Assembly: GCA_049426725.1 (NCBI GenBank)
Contig: JBMSYN010000004.1
Span: 62,001-126,000 of the forward strand
Length of the DNA stretch: 64,000 nucleotides
Origin: UBA961 sp049426725
Lineage (GTDB): Bacteria > Bacteroidota > Ignavibacteria > Kapaibacteriales > UBA961
Direction: 5' to 3'
The position numbers and the translations under genes are program-made. Below, piece after piece: positions 1-9,725 of this stretch (position 1 is its first letter; every line of letters starts with the position of its first letter). The notes beneath the pieces are model-generated. The model was not told the origin of the DNA. It made no database searches and saw only the letters and a program-made list of their open reading frames with translations.

Positions 1-1575
1 TCCTATAATCCATTCGATGCCAAAGGGCTTGGCGCAGGATTGATTCAAGCTCATTCAGCTTTGAATATGAAGAATCCTCTATATGTCGAAATTACGCAAA
101 CTCAATTTTCGGAAGTTATATCAGATGGGATGTTTACTCCGGGTGAGCGCATTGAACTCTCGATTGTATTGCATAATCTACTCGAAGAAGTTGATTCATG
201 CAAAGTGATTATTCATTCTGAAGATGCGCAATATCCGGTGAGTATTCTAAAAGACACACTTTCATTAGGATCATTGAAGGCTTCAACCATCTATGCAATT
301 GCAGAGAAGATTCCATGCATATTGCCTCAGAACTCACCATTCAATCATCGTATTGCGCTTCGTTTAGACATAGAATCACTTTCAAAGAATATTGGTAGAG
401 GATTTGCTGAACTCATCATCAATCCCACTTATCGTAGCATGACATCCAATGATATGCATACAAGTGTAAGCAGTCAGGGACATATTGGATACAATGATTA
501 TCCAACAAATCTTCAAGGCATCGGATTGTCCATTCCTCCTCATGAACAAAGCGTTTTGTTTGAGTCGGGCTTTATTGTTGGAACTTCAGCCGAAAAACTC
601 AGCAATGGAGTTCGTGATATTTCCGGCGATCAGCAGGAGCTATCATTTTACATTCGTTCTTCGGTTGATGTGGTTTCTCCCGGACCAAAAGCAGATGCTG
701 AATCTTATGCAGAATTTTCAGATTCTGCACGTGTGATTGATGCCGGTGTTTCCGTCAAGCATCATGTCTATCAATTTGATGAAGTAGGAATAGATTCAAC
801 CATATTTATCACCTTTGATATTCGCAATGAGAGAACTTTTCGGATGGATTCTTTGCATGCGGGTATGTTCTTTGATTGGGACATTGGTCCTAACGGACAA
901 AACAATATTTGTGCTTTTGAGCAAGATGAGGGATATGCTCATTGTTTTAGCACGGTTGATTCCACTCTTCCGCATATTGGCGTGACATTGTTACATGATA
1001 TGCCTGTTCAATTTCATGCGATAGATAATGATGGCAGAGGGAATGGATTCTCAATCTATGATGGATTTTCACGCAATGAAAAATGGTTTGCGATTTCCGG
1101 CGGCATCAGCAGGGAAATGAGTCGTTCAACCGATGCCTCGATGGTGATGGGTGGCGGACCATTCACTTTAGATCCCGGAGCGAGGAAGCAAGTTGCATTG
1201 GCAATCGTGGCGGGTACATCAAAAGCAGGCATCAAAAAAGCAGTAATAAATGCTCGTCAGGCGGCAGCTCAAAAAGGAATCGCTTCCGGATTTGTATGGA
1301 ATCAGTATCCTGAACAATCCAGATTATTGGATATAGTGATATCTCAGGATGAAATGATTCGTATTGATTTTGAATTGTCAGAGCAAGATTTGGTTGAGTT
1401 TTCAATCTATTCGATGCAGGGTCAGTTATTACGTGCTTTATCACCGAGTATGTATGATGCCGGGCAATATGCAGGGACTTTTATGTCATTTGAGGGTTTG
1501 CCATCCGGAGTGTATTTCTTACGCATGAAATTGATGGGTTCTCAAGATGCGCTTCCTTTCATCATTGTTCGTTGA
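1..1575 (+). CDS. C-terminal part of a secreted subtilisin-like (S8) protease with T9SS sorting domain; 5' end outside window
   Basis: The frame is open from base 1, so the gene begins upstream of the window. The first visible residues (NPFDAKGLGAGLIQAHSAL) resemble the end of an S8 peptidase domain, where a GxGLIxAxxAL stretch follows the catalytic core. The catalytic Asp, His and Ser are not in view, so the protease call is inference. A CARDB-like beta domain follows (about residues 25-130 of the visible part), then a long region without a recognised fold. The last 70 residues look like a T9SS type A sorting domain, ending SGVYFLRMKLMG...IIVR. The product is probably exported and surface-attached or released. 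Its stop codon directly abuts the stop codon of the next, convergent gene. Confidence 0.6.
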   Translation, partial: SYNPFDAKGLGAGLIQAHSALNMKNPLYVEITQTQFSEVISDGMFTPGERIELSIVLHNLLEEVDSCKVIIHSEDAQYPVSILKDTLSLGSLKASTIYAIAEKIPCILPQNSPFNHRIALRLDIESLSKNIGRGFAELIINPTYRSMTSNDMHTSVSSQGHIGYNDYPTNLQGIGLSIPPHEQSVLFESGFIVGTSAEKLSNGVRDISGDQQELSFYIRSSVDVVSPGPKADAESYAEFSDSARVIDAGVSVKHHVYQFDEVGIDSTIFITFDIRNERTFRMDSLHAGMFFDWDIGPNGQNNICAFEQDEGYAHCFSTVDSTLPHIGVTLLHDMPVQFHAIDNDGRGNGFSIYDGFSRNEKWFAISGGISREMSRSTDASMVMGGGPFTLDPGARKQVALAIVAGTSKAGIKKAVINARQAAAQKGIASGFVWNQYPEQSRLLDIVISQDEMIRIDFELSEQDLVEFSIYSMQGQLLRALSPSMYDAGQYAGTFMSFEGLPSGVYFLRMKLMGSQDALPFIIVR

Positions 1576-2352
1576 TTAAGGAATCGTGATGCGTTTTCTG
1601 ATGAAGCGGTCATTCCCCAATCGTACTTCCGCCACATAATCTCCCGAAGGCATTGGTCTGCCTTTATCATCTCTTCCATTCCAAGTCAATTGATATTTGC
1701 CTGCGGTTTGTACTCCCTGAAACATAACAGCCACTTCTCTTGCAGCTGTTGAATAGACTATGACTTTAACAGGCATGGCAAACTCAACAACATATGTGAT
1801 TACCGGGGAAACATCTTCGGCAAGACCAAAAAATGTGGCAATTTCATTGAGTCCAATGCTAACGCCACCGCGCATGCCTGTCGGCCTTCCTGTGGGTATT
1901 GCTTGCGAGCGCGCAATCATTTCTTCTCTTTGTACGATGTCTTCAGATCTTGGTTGATAATATTCAGGTGGTAAGTCAAGATTTCTTAAAGCAATCGCAA
2001 AAGGATTTTCTTGTTCTTGTTCACGCATATTTGCAAAACCAAGTGATATGATTTTTGCATGTAATTGGGCAAGAGTGCCAGGCGCCATACCCAAACGGAG
2101 CATACGATAATATGCAGAATCCTGTTCGGGAGTGAATGTATTTTTTGAGCCCGGAATCAATGATTCATTGAGGGGAATTGTATCCCGAACCAAAGAATCT
2201 CCGGTAATTGTTTGCAGAGGAGAGAGTTTGCGTGGCTTTTTGATAATGGTATTGATCTTATTGGAATCTTGCTGAGCCAATGCAGTGATTGACAATGTTT
2301 CAGAATAAAACATTGCAATGATTGTGGTGAATATGATGAACAAATTCCGCAA
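1576..2352 (-). CDS. Exported protein with C-terminal FlgD-like Ig domain
   Basis: A 258-residue protein with an N-terminal signal peptide (hydrophobic residues 3-25, probable cleavage after ALA). The last 70 residues (AMPVKVIVYS...GKYQLTWNGRDDKGRPMPSGDY) form a FlgD-type Ig fold, the kind found at the C-terminus of many T9SS-exported proteins. The middle has no recognised domain. The start is TTG: an in-frame stop lies just upstream, and the next Met would cut the signal peptide. The gene follows the S1 gene on the same strand but is separated from it by a terminator hairpin. Function unknown; an envelope or surface role is likely. Confidence 0.6.
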   Translation of the reverse strand: MRNLFIIFTTIIAMFYSETLSITALAQQDSNKINTIIKKPRKLSPLQTITGDSLVRDTIPLNESLIPGSKNTFTPEQDSAYYRMLRLGMAPGTLAQLHAKIISLGFANMREQEQENPFAIALRNLDLPPEYYQPRSEDIVQREEMIARSQAIPTGRPTGMRGGVSIGLNEIATFFGLAEDVSPVITYVVEFAMPVKVIVYSTAAREVAVMFQGVQTAGKYQLTWNGRDDKGRPMPSGDYVAEVRLGNDRFIRKRITIP

Positions 2353-2384
2353 GACAAATCAACCATTGAAAATATTGAACAGGA

Positions 2385-2410
2385 AAAGAAAGGCCGACTT
2401 AAGTCGGCCT
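2385..2410 (-). terminator. Rho-independent terminator after the S1 gene
   Basis: Positions 2391-2410 are a perfect 20-base palindrome (AGGCCGACTTAAGTCGGCCT). Read on the minus strand, a T-rich run (TTCTTTTCC) follows. It lies just past the stop codon of the S1 gene at 2421. Confidence 0.8.
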
Positions 2411-2420
2411 ATGATCAATT

Positions 2421-3836
2421 TCAGTCTTTATTGGTCAATTCTGACCTTTGTTGTTCTGATAACATGTCGAGAAGAGTGATGGAAGGTGCTTCGGGGAGCG
2501 GACCACTAGGTTCATCTCTTTCTCTGGGTTCGCGTTGACCACGCGCCGGTCTTTGTGGGAGCGCATCCAATTCTTCTTGAGAATAAGCTGGTGCAAGGAT
2601 GAGCGATTCTGTTTCTCCATTGGAATCAATCACGACTGCACCGATTGAATCACCGACGGCAAATGCATTTTTTCCAGGTACAGGTTTAACTCTTCCCTTA
2701 GGGATGAAACCATCAAAATCTGCATTGACATCAACCAAGTACCCCTTGTCATGAACTTGTTTCACTGTTACAGTCGCTTGAGTTCCCGGTGCAAATGTTT
2801 CGGTGACTGTCTTCCAAGGATTTGCTTGAAGGTGTTTGATGCTAAGTCCAACTCTCTTTTTTTCTTGAGAAGCATTGAGTATTGCAACTTCGATTGTTTG
2901 ACCTTCTTTCATCATGTCTTGCGGATTGACATTTCTCTTGCCCCATGCAAGATCGCCATTGCGAAGAAGACCTTCAATGCCGGGTTGCAATTCGATATAT
3001 GTACCGAATTCAGTGAAGCGTTTTACAACTCCTTTTACAACTGCACCTGTCGGATATGTTGTTTCAACTGAATCCCATGGTGAAGCAACAAAGTCTTTTG
3101 TGCTCAATCCCATGCGTAATTTCTCTTTGTCGATTGAAGTCACAGTTGCCTTAACCGTATCGCCTTTTTTGAAGAGCGATGCAGGATCACCAACGCGGAA
3201 AGAAGCCATGCGAGACACATGTACCATGCCTTCAACGCCTTGCACATCAATGAATACACCGAAAGCAGTGATTGTAGAAACTGTCCCTTCAACTACATCT
3301 CCTTCTTTGATATTGGCAAAGAATTTTTCGGAAAGTAATTTTTTTCTGCTTGCAACAACAGTTGCACGACCTTGCTCATCTTTTTGTATTTCAGAAATGT
3401 TGACCGTGAATGTTTTTCCAACGGCATCATTTAATTCTTCAACTTGAGGAGTTTTCTTGAGTCCAAAATGTGAAGCAGGCATGAAGAGGCGTAAGCCATT
3501 ATAATTCAAACGCAATCCACCTTTTATTTTTTCAACAACAACCGCTTCGATTGTGCCACCTTCAGTGTGAATTTTTTCCAAAGTGGCAAGCATTTCCTCT
3601 TCAAGTTTTTTACGCTTTTCGCGTTCTTCTTTGCGCTTTTCAGCAGCAGAAGGTTCTTGTTCGATCACCACTGATTTTGGGGATTCGGTAGTGGATGCAT
3701 CTTGTTGTTCAGGGGAAGGCATTGCCGATGTTTCGGGCGCTTGCTCCGACTGAGTTGTATCTACAGGATTTTCAGTTGCTTGTTCCGCTGGAACAGATGG
3801 CATTTGTTCCTGATTATTGATCTCTTGTTCGGACAT
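2421..3836 (-). CDS. rpsA: 30S ribosomal protein S1-like, four S1 domains
   Basis: S1 binds mRNA at the small subunit and helps place it for initiation. This matters in lineages that often lack strong Shine-Dalgarno sites. Four S1 repeats are visible at about residues 93-170, 172-249, 256-336 and 343-418; the second has the classic FGVFIDVQGVEGMVHVS core. The first 85 residues are a disordered Gln/Glu/Pro/Ser stretch, then a charged coiled segment. At 471 residues it is shorter than six-domain S1 of Proteobacteria. It has its own Bacteroidota-type promoter (3908-3938) and terminator (2391-2410), so it is probably monocistronic. A general S1-domain RNA-binding protein is the alternative. Confidence 0.85.
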   Translation of the reverse strand: MSEQEINNQEQMPSVPAEQATENPVDTTQSEQAPETSAMPSPEQQDASTTESPKSVVIEQEPSAAEKRKEEREKRKKLEEEMLATLEKIHTEGGTIEAVVVEKIKGGLRLNYNGLRLFMPASHFGLKKTPQVEELNDAVGKTFTVNISEIQKDEQGRATVVASRKKLLSEKFFANIKEGDVVEGTVSTITAFGVFIDVQGVEGMVHVSRMASFRVGDPASLFKKGDTVKATVTSIDKEKLRMGLSTKDFVASPWDSVETTYPTGAVVKGVVKRFTEFGTYIELQPGIEGLLRNGDLAWGKRNVNPQDMMKEGQTIEVAILNASQEKKRVGLSIKHLQANPWKTVTETFAPGTQATVTVKQVHDKGYLVDVNADFDGFIPKGRVKPVPGKNAFAVGDSIGAVVIDSNGETESLILAPAYSQEELDALPQRPARGQREPRERDEPSGPLPEAPSITLLDMLSEQQRSELTNKD

Positions 3837-3907
3837 AATACGTACGCTGGACTAAATGATGAAATGAATGTTGGATAATTCAACATTCTAGCAATTGTAA
3901 TGATGAC

Positions 3908-3938
3908 AAAGATACGAAATAGAATATACAGGGCAAAC
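3908..3938 (-). promoter_or_regulatory. Bacteroidota-type promoter of the S1 gene
   Basis: On the minus strand a TTTG box (3935-3938) is followed after exactly 19 nt by TATCTTTG (3908-3915). This matches the -33 TTTG / -7 TAnnTTTG consensus known for the Bacteroidota primary sigma factor. It lies about 70 nt upstream of the S1 start codon and is the best-formed promoter in the window. Confidence 0.8.
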
Positions 3939-3997
3939 ATGTAAACATTGCAGTAAGAACTTGAATTGTTTGGTTTTGTGGGTTTGGAATCACCCAA

Positions 3998-6259
3998 TCA
4001 AGAATCGAGAATTTGCAATTTTGCGAATTTCAGCAATAGTTGCTTTCTACCGATGTCTTGAAACATCACTGTTGCCTGTCTTTTTTCTCCTTCGCCGGAG
4101 AGGAGTTGCACGGTTCCTACTCCAAATTTTTCATGGTAAACCTTCATTCCCGGGGATAATTCCGACTGTTCCGGTTCGATTTGCGAAAATGAGTCATCTA
4201 TGCCTGACAAATCATCAAAAAAAGGAGATGGCATCGGTGCTTTAGACTTTGGAGTGTGAACTCGAGCGGAGTCGCCATATCGTTGTGTGGATATGGGTGC
4301 ATTAACATATTCAAGAGTATGTGGTGCAATCTCATTGAGAAACATCGAAGGTGCGGAGTAGGTCAATTCACCAAAGCGATAGCGTCTTTGTGCATAGGTG
4401 AGATAGAGTCTCTGTTCTGCTCGAGTTATGCCAACATAGAGCAATCTTCTTTCTTCTTCTTGTTCATCCGGATCTTGTTCTGCTCTACCCATGGGAAACA
4501 ACCCTTGTTCCATTCCGGCGATGAATACCACTTTAAACTCCAAACCTTTTGCTGCATGCATTGTCATCATTGCAATGCGTTCCTGTCCCATGTTGCTTTC
4601 ATCAACATCAGACATCAATGCAATGAGTTGCAAATATTCTTCTAATGTGATCTCGGGATTTTTTCCATATTCTTCGGCAATATTGGAGAGCAATCGCTGA
4701 ATATTATTCCATCTGTCTTGTGATTCTTCTGTGTCTTCATTCTTATACATGCGCAGAAGACCAGTTGCTTCGATATAAGTTTCTGCAAGTTCATGTGGAT
4801 TCATTGCAGATTTCAACTCTTTAAATCGATGAATCATGCCGGTGAAATCCATTGATGATTGCACTGCTCTTTTTTGTAGATCCGGCAATGTGGATGCTTG
4901 TTCAAATGCTGAGAAAAGCGAAATGGATTGAGTATTCGCGAATTCATTCAACTTTCGCAATGTTGTGGGGCCAATCCCGCGAGATGGTTCATTGATGATT
5001 CGCAGTAAACTTTCAGAATCATCAGGATTACACAGTAGTCGAAGATAAGCAAGTGTATCTTTGACTTCTTTTCTCTTATAAAAAGAAACTCCACCGATGA
5101 TTGTATATCCAATTCTTCCTGAGCGCATGGCATCTTCGAGAGACATTGACTGTGCATTTGTGCGATAGAGAATTGCGATGTCTTTTGATGAAACGCCATT
5201 TGTGTACATTTCATGTTGAATCAATCGCATGATTTTATCTCCTTCTTCTCTGTCATCTCTGGTTTCAATCACTTTAATGAGATCCCCTTCAGGATTTTCC
5301 GTCCACAATGTTTTTTTCAACTGCTTTGAATTTCTAGCAATCACGGAATCTGCCGCTGCGAGGATCATTTGTGTGGAGCGATAATTTTGCTCGAGTTTTA
5401 CTGTGACTGCTTCGGGATAATCTTTCTGAAAATCGAGAATATTTCGGATATCAGCTCCACGCCAGCGATAAATACTTTGTGCATCATCTCCAACGACACA
5501 GAGATTACGATGTCCACCAGCAAGTAAATTCACTGCAATGTATTGTGCTCTGTTTGTATCCTGATATTCATCCACCATCACATGGGAAAATCTCTGTTGA
5601 TATTGTGCTTTGATTTCAGGTGAGAGACTAAGCAGTCGGATGATATTGAGGAGGATATCATCGAAGTCCATCGCATTATTGATGCGGAGTTTTTTTTCAT
5701 ATTCCTTGAATATCACACCTGTTTGTTTTTCATGAATATTTTGTGCTGAAGCCTGATATTCTTGCCATGAAATCATCATGTTTTTTGCATGCGATATTCT
5801 TGATCTGATGCTTTGCGGTGTGAATTCTTGCGCAGAAATTCCAGCATCCTTCATGAGTTGCCGAATGATGCTGAGGGTATCGTCAGTGTCATAAATAGTA
5901 AAGGAGGGTGTAAATCCAATTTTTTCTGCTTCTATCCTTAGAATGCGTGCGAAGACGGAATGGAATGTTCCTGCCCAGATATATTTTGCTTTTGATTCTC
6001 CAACAAGGTGTGCGATGCGAGATTTCATTTCTTCTGCTGCTTTGTTTGTGAATGTCAAAGCAAGGATTGAAGATGGTTGAATGCCTTGTGAAAGCATATA
6101 TGCTATGCGATAAGTCAGGGTTTTGGTTTTGCCGCTTCCTGCACCTGCAATAATCAATACCGGGCCATTGATATGTTTGGCGGCTTGTTGTTGAGCCGGA
6201 TTCAATTCATCAATGAAATTCTTTGATGATTCTTCGGATGATTGTGGAACTAATTTCAT
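3998..6259 (-). CDS. pcrA: ATP-dependent DNA helicase, UvrD/PcrA family
   Basis: Superfamily 1A 3'-5' helicase for nucleotide excision and mismatch repair and for clearing replication obstacles. All main motifs are readable: Walker A (AGAGSGKTKT), DEYQDTNRAQY (motif II), GDDAQSIYRWRGAD (III), TMHAAKGLEFKVVF (V) and LYVGITRAEQRLYL (VI). The C-terminus has the small Tudor-like segment of PcrA/UvrD (HEKFGVGTVQLLSGEG). An upstream in-frame TTG at 6304 would add 15 residues, but the ATG at 6259 gives a normal N-terminus (MKLVPQ...LNPAQQQAA). 753 residues is typical. The gene is followed at once by the S1 promoter. Confidence 0.92.
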   Translation of the reverse strand: MKLVPQSSEESSKNFIDELNPAQQQAAKHINGPVLIIAGAGSGKTKTLTYRIAYMLSQGIQPSSILALTFTNKAAEEMKSRIAHLVGESKAKYIWAGTFHSVFARILRIEAEKIGFTPSFTIYDTDDTLSIIRQLMKDAGISAQEFTPQSIRSRISHAKNMMISWQEYQASAQNIHEKQTGVIFKEYEKKLRINNAMDFDDILLNIIRLLSLSPEIKAQYQQRFSHVMVDEYQDTNRAQYIAVNLLAGGHRNLCVVGDDAQSIYRWRGADIRNILDFQKDYPEAVTVKLEQNYRSTQMILAAADSVIARNSKQLKKTLWTENPEGDLIKVIETRDDREEGDKIMRLIQHEMYTNGVSSKDIAILYRTNAQSMSLEDAMRSGRIGYTIIGGVSFYKRKEVKDTLAYLRLLCNPDDSESLLRIINEPSRGIGPTTLRKLNEFANTQSISLFSAFEQASTLPDLQKRAVQSSMDFTGMIHRFKELKSAMNPHELAETYIEATGLLRMYKNEDTEESQDRWNNIQRLLSNIAEEYGKNPEITLEEYLQLIALMSDVDESNMGQERIAMMTMHAAKGLEFKVVFIAGMEQGLFPMGRAEQDPDEQEEERRLLYVGITRAEQRLYLTYAQRRYRFGELTYSAPSMFLNEIAPHTLEYVNAPISTQRYGDSARVHTPKSKAPMPSPFFDDLSGIDDSFSQIEPEQSELSPGMKVYHEKFGVGTVQLLSGEGEKRQATVMFQDIGRKQLLLKFAKLQILDS

Positions 6260-6330
6260 GAAAAAAGAGAGAGTAGTGTTATAAACAATGAACCCCGGAT
6301 GCAATCTACGGAATTGATGTTGACCAAAAT

Positions 6331-6357
6331 AAAAAAGGCGATCAATCAGATCGCCTT
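6331..6357 (-). terminator. Rho-independent terminator after the TonB receptor gene
   Basis: Inverted repeat AAGGCGATC (6335-6343) and GATCGCCTT (6349-6357) with a 5-base loop. On the minus strand the stem is followed by TTTT and an AT-rich run. It sits 20 bases past the stop codon of the receptor gene. Confidence 0.85.
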
Positions 6358-6375
6358 AGATGATGTTTGAGTGGA

Positions 6376-8778
6376 TTAGAATTCCACATTAAGACCTATT
6401 GATGGAAGAATTCCGGCTCCGGCGAAGTTCACAACGCCTTTGCGCAATCGTTGATCGAATCGAAAATTATTTGCATTTTTTCGATTGTAAAGATTTTGAA
6501 TGTCTATATATGTGATCAGCAAAAATCCCTCGAAATTCCATCGTCTGTCGAGTCTGAAATCCATTGCATGAAAGTCAGGCAATCTTTCACCTGCATTATA
6601 TTCGGCAAAATTCAACTGACCATATTGCGGAGAATTTGGATCTTCGATGAATGGTGTACTTGGAGCACCTGTTGAGTATCTAAATTTTGCACTGATTTCC
6701 CAATTCTCATTGAAGCGATATCCTGCTGCGATATTGAATATGACTCGTGCATCAAAAGCTCCCGCTCTTTCGATGCCATCCAATCCTGAAAATCTGGATT
6801 CATTAATCGTCACGCTCATTAGTCCATACAGTGGAATCTCGCCCATCTTTTTTTGTATGAACGCTTCGATGCCTCGTGCAAAACCTTTGGAAGAACTTAT
6901 GAGTGGTTCAAGACCAAATGGGATATCATTTTGCACATCATCGAAACCTGCAGGTGCAAGAACAGCTTGTGGCCTGAATGCTCTTGCGGCATAATTGCCA
7001 TACCACTTATAATATCCTTCAATTTGAAACTTGAGATCCGCCGCCAATTGCAATTCATAGCCAAGCACGATTTGATCTGCTCTGATGGCTTTGAGTTGTT
7101 GTTGATTTGAAGGATCTCCCATGAGCCAGATGAATGATGGAGATTGATAATATCGTCCTATGCTCAAGTTGATTGTAGAAACGGGATTGAGAGCATAGGA
7201 TAATGTCATTCTGGGTGACAAGTATGTTGTTTCAACAAGAAAATCAAAATAATCCAAACGCATCCCAATTGTTGCTTTCCATGCATCTGAATTGAGAACC
7301 AATGTGGCATGAGTGGCATTGCGAAATGCTGTAAAACTACTGTCAACGGAAAGTCCTGTAGGTTTGCCTTCAAGATTTCTTCTGAATCGAGGATCCAAGA
7401 ATAAATCATAATCAAGCAAGGAAGCATATTTTACAATATTTCCCACGATGATCTCAGTACCTGGTGAGAGTTGTAAAAACAGATCTGTTCTCAAACTATT
7501 CTCACCTTCTTTTGAAGAATTATTGAAGAGTGTTGCTAGAGTTGAATCTCTTTGTGCGGTATTGAATGCAGAATATGTTCTTCCGAGTGTGAAGAGTGCA
7601 TACCCATTCATCCCGGAACCCGTGATAAGATGTTTCCAAGTCAATCCTGAAAAGTATTGATCCTGGCTGGGAGAATTAATCCTCGAATTGGAATATCGAT
7701 CTTCTTCATCATCATTGTTGAATGTTACTTTGTCAAGCGCACCAATTGTCAAGAATGAAAGAGAATTATTTTCATCCAATCGATAAGAAATCTTGGTTTG
7801 AAAATCCCAATAGTCAGGAATGAAACTAAATCCAAGAGCTTTGAATAATAAATCGAGATATGATCTGCGGGCACTGACAAAATATGAACCTTTATCTGAT
7901 ATAGGCCCTTCGGCGATTATCCCAAAGCCCGTTGCAGAAAAGTTGACTTCTCCACCAAAGCGTTCTTCATTCCCTTCACGAAGAGAAATATTTGTGAGAG
8001 AAGAAACACGATCACCAAATCTTGATGAAAATCCACCTGCGCTAAAACTCACTTCGCGCACAAAGTCGATATTGATGAGTGATAAAGGGCCGCCGGTAGA
8101 ACCTTGCGATCCAAAGTGATTGATATTGGGAACTTCTATATTGTCAACAACAAATAAATTCTCAAAAGGTGCACCACCGCGAACGATAAGATCATTTCTT
8201 CCAGCGCTTGTCACATTCACGCCGGGTAATAAAGCAACGGCTCTGATTACATCTTCCTGCACACCTGGGGCTCTGCGAACATCTTCGGAATTGAGGAGTT
8301 GAGTGCTTGTAATTGTTTCCGGACTTCTTTGAAAATAACTTGCTTCAACTTCTGTTTCTTCCAATCGAACTACAGATTCACTGAGCAATGCTGTGATTGT
8401 TGATGGTTTACCCGAACTGATTGCTATGTCTGATAAAGTTCTTGATTCGAAACCAATCGCACTAACCTTAATGCTGATGATGCCCACAGGTATGGATCGC
8501 AAAGTAAATTTCCCTTGAGCATTGCTTCTTGTTCCGATTTTTGTTCCATTCACAATTATCGTTGCACCACCAATAGGAGATTGTGTTGATCCATTCAGAA
8601 TTGTTCCCGAAAGAACGCCGGTGACTGTCTCATCGATTTTCTCTTTAATGATTGTGTTGGTGATTTTACTGTTGTCATTTTGCGGATTATTTGGATTATC
8701 CTGAGCTTGAACAGAAAAGAAGAAGATAGGGAGGAGAATGCTGCACAAGAGCAGGAAAGGAGCTTTTAATATTTTCAT
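6376..8778 (-). CDS. TonB-dependent outer membrane receptor with carboxypeptidase-like N-terminal domain
   Basis: An 800-residue outer membrane protein with a signal peptide (residues 1-25, ending SVQAQ). A CarboxypepD_reg-like beta-sandwich spans about 55-140 (LSGTILNGSTQSPIGGATI, then GxFTLRSIPVG). The plug domain follows (DVRRAPGVQEDVIRAVALLPGV...IVRGGAPFENLFVVDNIEVPN), then a beta-barrel ending in Phe (LNVEF), as expected for Bam insertion. No adjacent SusD-like lipoprotein is present, so this is not a SusCD pair, and the substrate cannot be told from sequence. A TAGTTTTG element 46 bases upstream may be its promoter. Confidence 0.9.
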   Translation of the reverse strand: MKILKAPFLLLCSILLPIFFFSVQAQDNPNNPQNDNSKITNTIIKEKIDETVTGVLSGTILNGSTQSPIGGATIIVNGTKIGTRSNAQGKFTLRSIPVGIISIKVSAIGFESRTLSDIAISSGKPSTITALLSESVVRLEETEVEASYFQRSPETITSTQLLNSEDVRRAPGVQEDVIRAVALLPGVNVTSAGRNDLIVRGGAPFENLFVVDNIEVPNINHFGSQGSTGGPLSLINIDFVREVSFSAGGFSSRFGDRVSSLTNISLREGNEERFGGEVNFSATGFGIIAEGPISDKGSYFVSARRSYLDLLFKALGFSFIPDYWDFQTKISYRLDENNSLSFLTIGALDKVTFNNDDEEDRYSNSRINSPSQDQYFSGLTWKHLITGSGMNGYALFTLGRTYSAFNTAQRDSTLATLFNNSSKEGENSLRTDLFLQLSPGTEIIVGNIVKYASLLDYDLFLDPRFRRNLEGKPTGLSVDSSFTAFRNATHATLVLNSDAWKATIGMRLDYFDFLVETTYLSPRMTLSYALNPVSTINLSIGRYYQSPSFIWLMGDPSNQQQLKAIRADQIVLGYELQLAADLKFQIEGYYKWYGNYAARAFRPQAVLAPAGFDDVQNDIPFGLEPLISSSKGFARGIEAFIQKKMGEIPLYGLMSVTINESRFSGLDGIERAGAFDARVIFNIAAGYRFNENWEISAKFRYSTGAPSTPFIEDPNSPQYGQLNFAEYNAGERLPDFHAMDFRLDRRWNFEGFLLITYIDIQNLYNRKNANNFRFDQRLRKGVVNFAGAGILPSIGLNVEF

Positions 8779-8823
8779 GATTCACTTATTGGATGAGCAA
8801 AAAGATCAAAACACAAAAGATTA

Positions 8824-8831
8824 CAAAACTA
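8824..8831 (-). promoter_or_regulatory. Probable -7 element of the TonB receptor gene
   Basis: TAGTTTTG on the minus strand fits TAnnTTTG and would leave a leader of about 40 nt before the ATG at 8778. No TTG box is seen 19 nt upstream, so the call rests on the -7 element alone. Confidence 0.45.
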
Positions 8832-8914
8832 GTTCCACTTTAGATATGAGAATGAAAAATGGAGAAGTTTTCCACAGATGTGATTGCGAATGATTTCAAT
8901 AGTCAGTTAGAATG

Positions 8915-8922
8915 TATTTTTG
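8915..8922 (+). promoter_or_regulatory. Probable -7 element of purN
   Basis: TATTTTTG matches TAnnTTTG and lies about 58 bases before the purN ATG at 8980. It overlaps the in-frame TTG at 8920, which argues that translation starts at the ATG. No good -33 box is seen. Confidence 0.45.
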
Positions 8923-8979
8923 CTTTGCAATAGATTGAGTGAATATTCTTTGCTATGCAGCATATTATCCGAATCATCA

Positions 8980-9573
8980 ATGTCCCATCAAGACAAAGTG
9001 AGAGTCGCCATTTTTGCATCAGGATCCGGCAGCAATGCAAGGGCTTTGATTGAGTTTTCACAAAATACCGCCGCTTCCTACAGGATAGTAGCTATTATAT
9101 CAAACAAGGAAAGTCCCGGTGCAAAGCTCATAGCGGAACAATTTGGAGTTCCATTTGAATATGTATCGGATTCAGGAAATGCGGAAGCATTGACATCGAT
9201 GTTACAAAAGTACAAGGCAGAAGTCGTTGCTTTGGGGGGGTATATGAAATTATTACCCTCTGACTTTGTGGCAGGTCACATTGGAAAAATCATCAACATA
9301 CATCCCTCATTATTGCCTGATTATGGAGGCAAAGGCATGTATGGGATCCATGTTCATATGGCTGTTTTCCGAGATAAAAAGCCATTTACAGGCATAACTA
9401 TACACTTTGTTGACGAAGAATATGATACTGGATCTGCGATTGCGCAGGCAAGAGTGGACATTGCTGAAATGGACACTCCAGAGAGCATTGCCGCGAAGGT
9501 CCGGGAAACAGAGCATTTGGTGTATCCGATGGTGCTTGATCATTTATGTCAAAGAATTTATTCACAGTCATAA
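8980..9573 (+). CDS. purN: Phosphoribosylglycinamide formyltransferase (GART)
   Basis: Transfers a formyl group from 10-formyl-THF to glycinamide ribonucleotide, the third step of purine synthesis. The N-terminal loop ASGSGSNARAL binds phosphate. The catalytic Asn and His are in IINIHPSLLPDY, and the catalytic Asp is in FVDEEYDTGSAIAQ. The protein is 197 residues, close to E. coli PurN (212). I chose ATG 8980 because the upstream TTG (8920) falls inside a likely promoter element and adds residues not expected in the family. A run of seven G (9234-9240) encodes the end of VVALGG. The gene stands alone between the TonB receptor and the large exported protein. Confidence 0.92.
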   Translation: MSHQDKVRVAIFASGSGSNARALIEFSQNTAASYRIVAIISNKESPGAKLIAEQFGVPFEYVSDSGNAEALTSMLQKYKAEVVALGGYMKLLPSDFVAGHIGKIINIHPSLLPDYGGKGMYGIHVHMAVFRDKKPFTGITIHFVDEEYDTGSAIAQARVDIAEMDTPESIAAKVRETEHLVYPMVLDHLCQRIYSQS

Positions 9574-9725
9574 ATTTTCTTTTGGTGAATTCAATCTTTC
9601 TTGTCAATTTACGCCCGATTATGCATTAAAATAGCATAATCTGTGTTGATTTATCAGCTCATGTAATGAAAAATTCATATCTAAATAATTGTAATTATGT
9701 ATCACTTTTGCATAGGGTTCTTCAT

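Noticed and set aside
2751..3447. Frames of 106 and 177 codons on the plus strand
   Set aside because: Antisense to the S1 gene, whose repeats are clear.
9234..9240. G7 tract in purN as a phase-variable switch
   Set aside because: It encodes conserved Gly-Gly in frame, and purN is a housekeeping gene; a short run like this can arise from codon choice.
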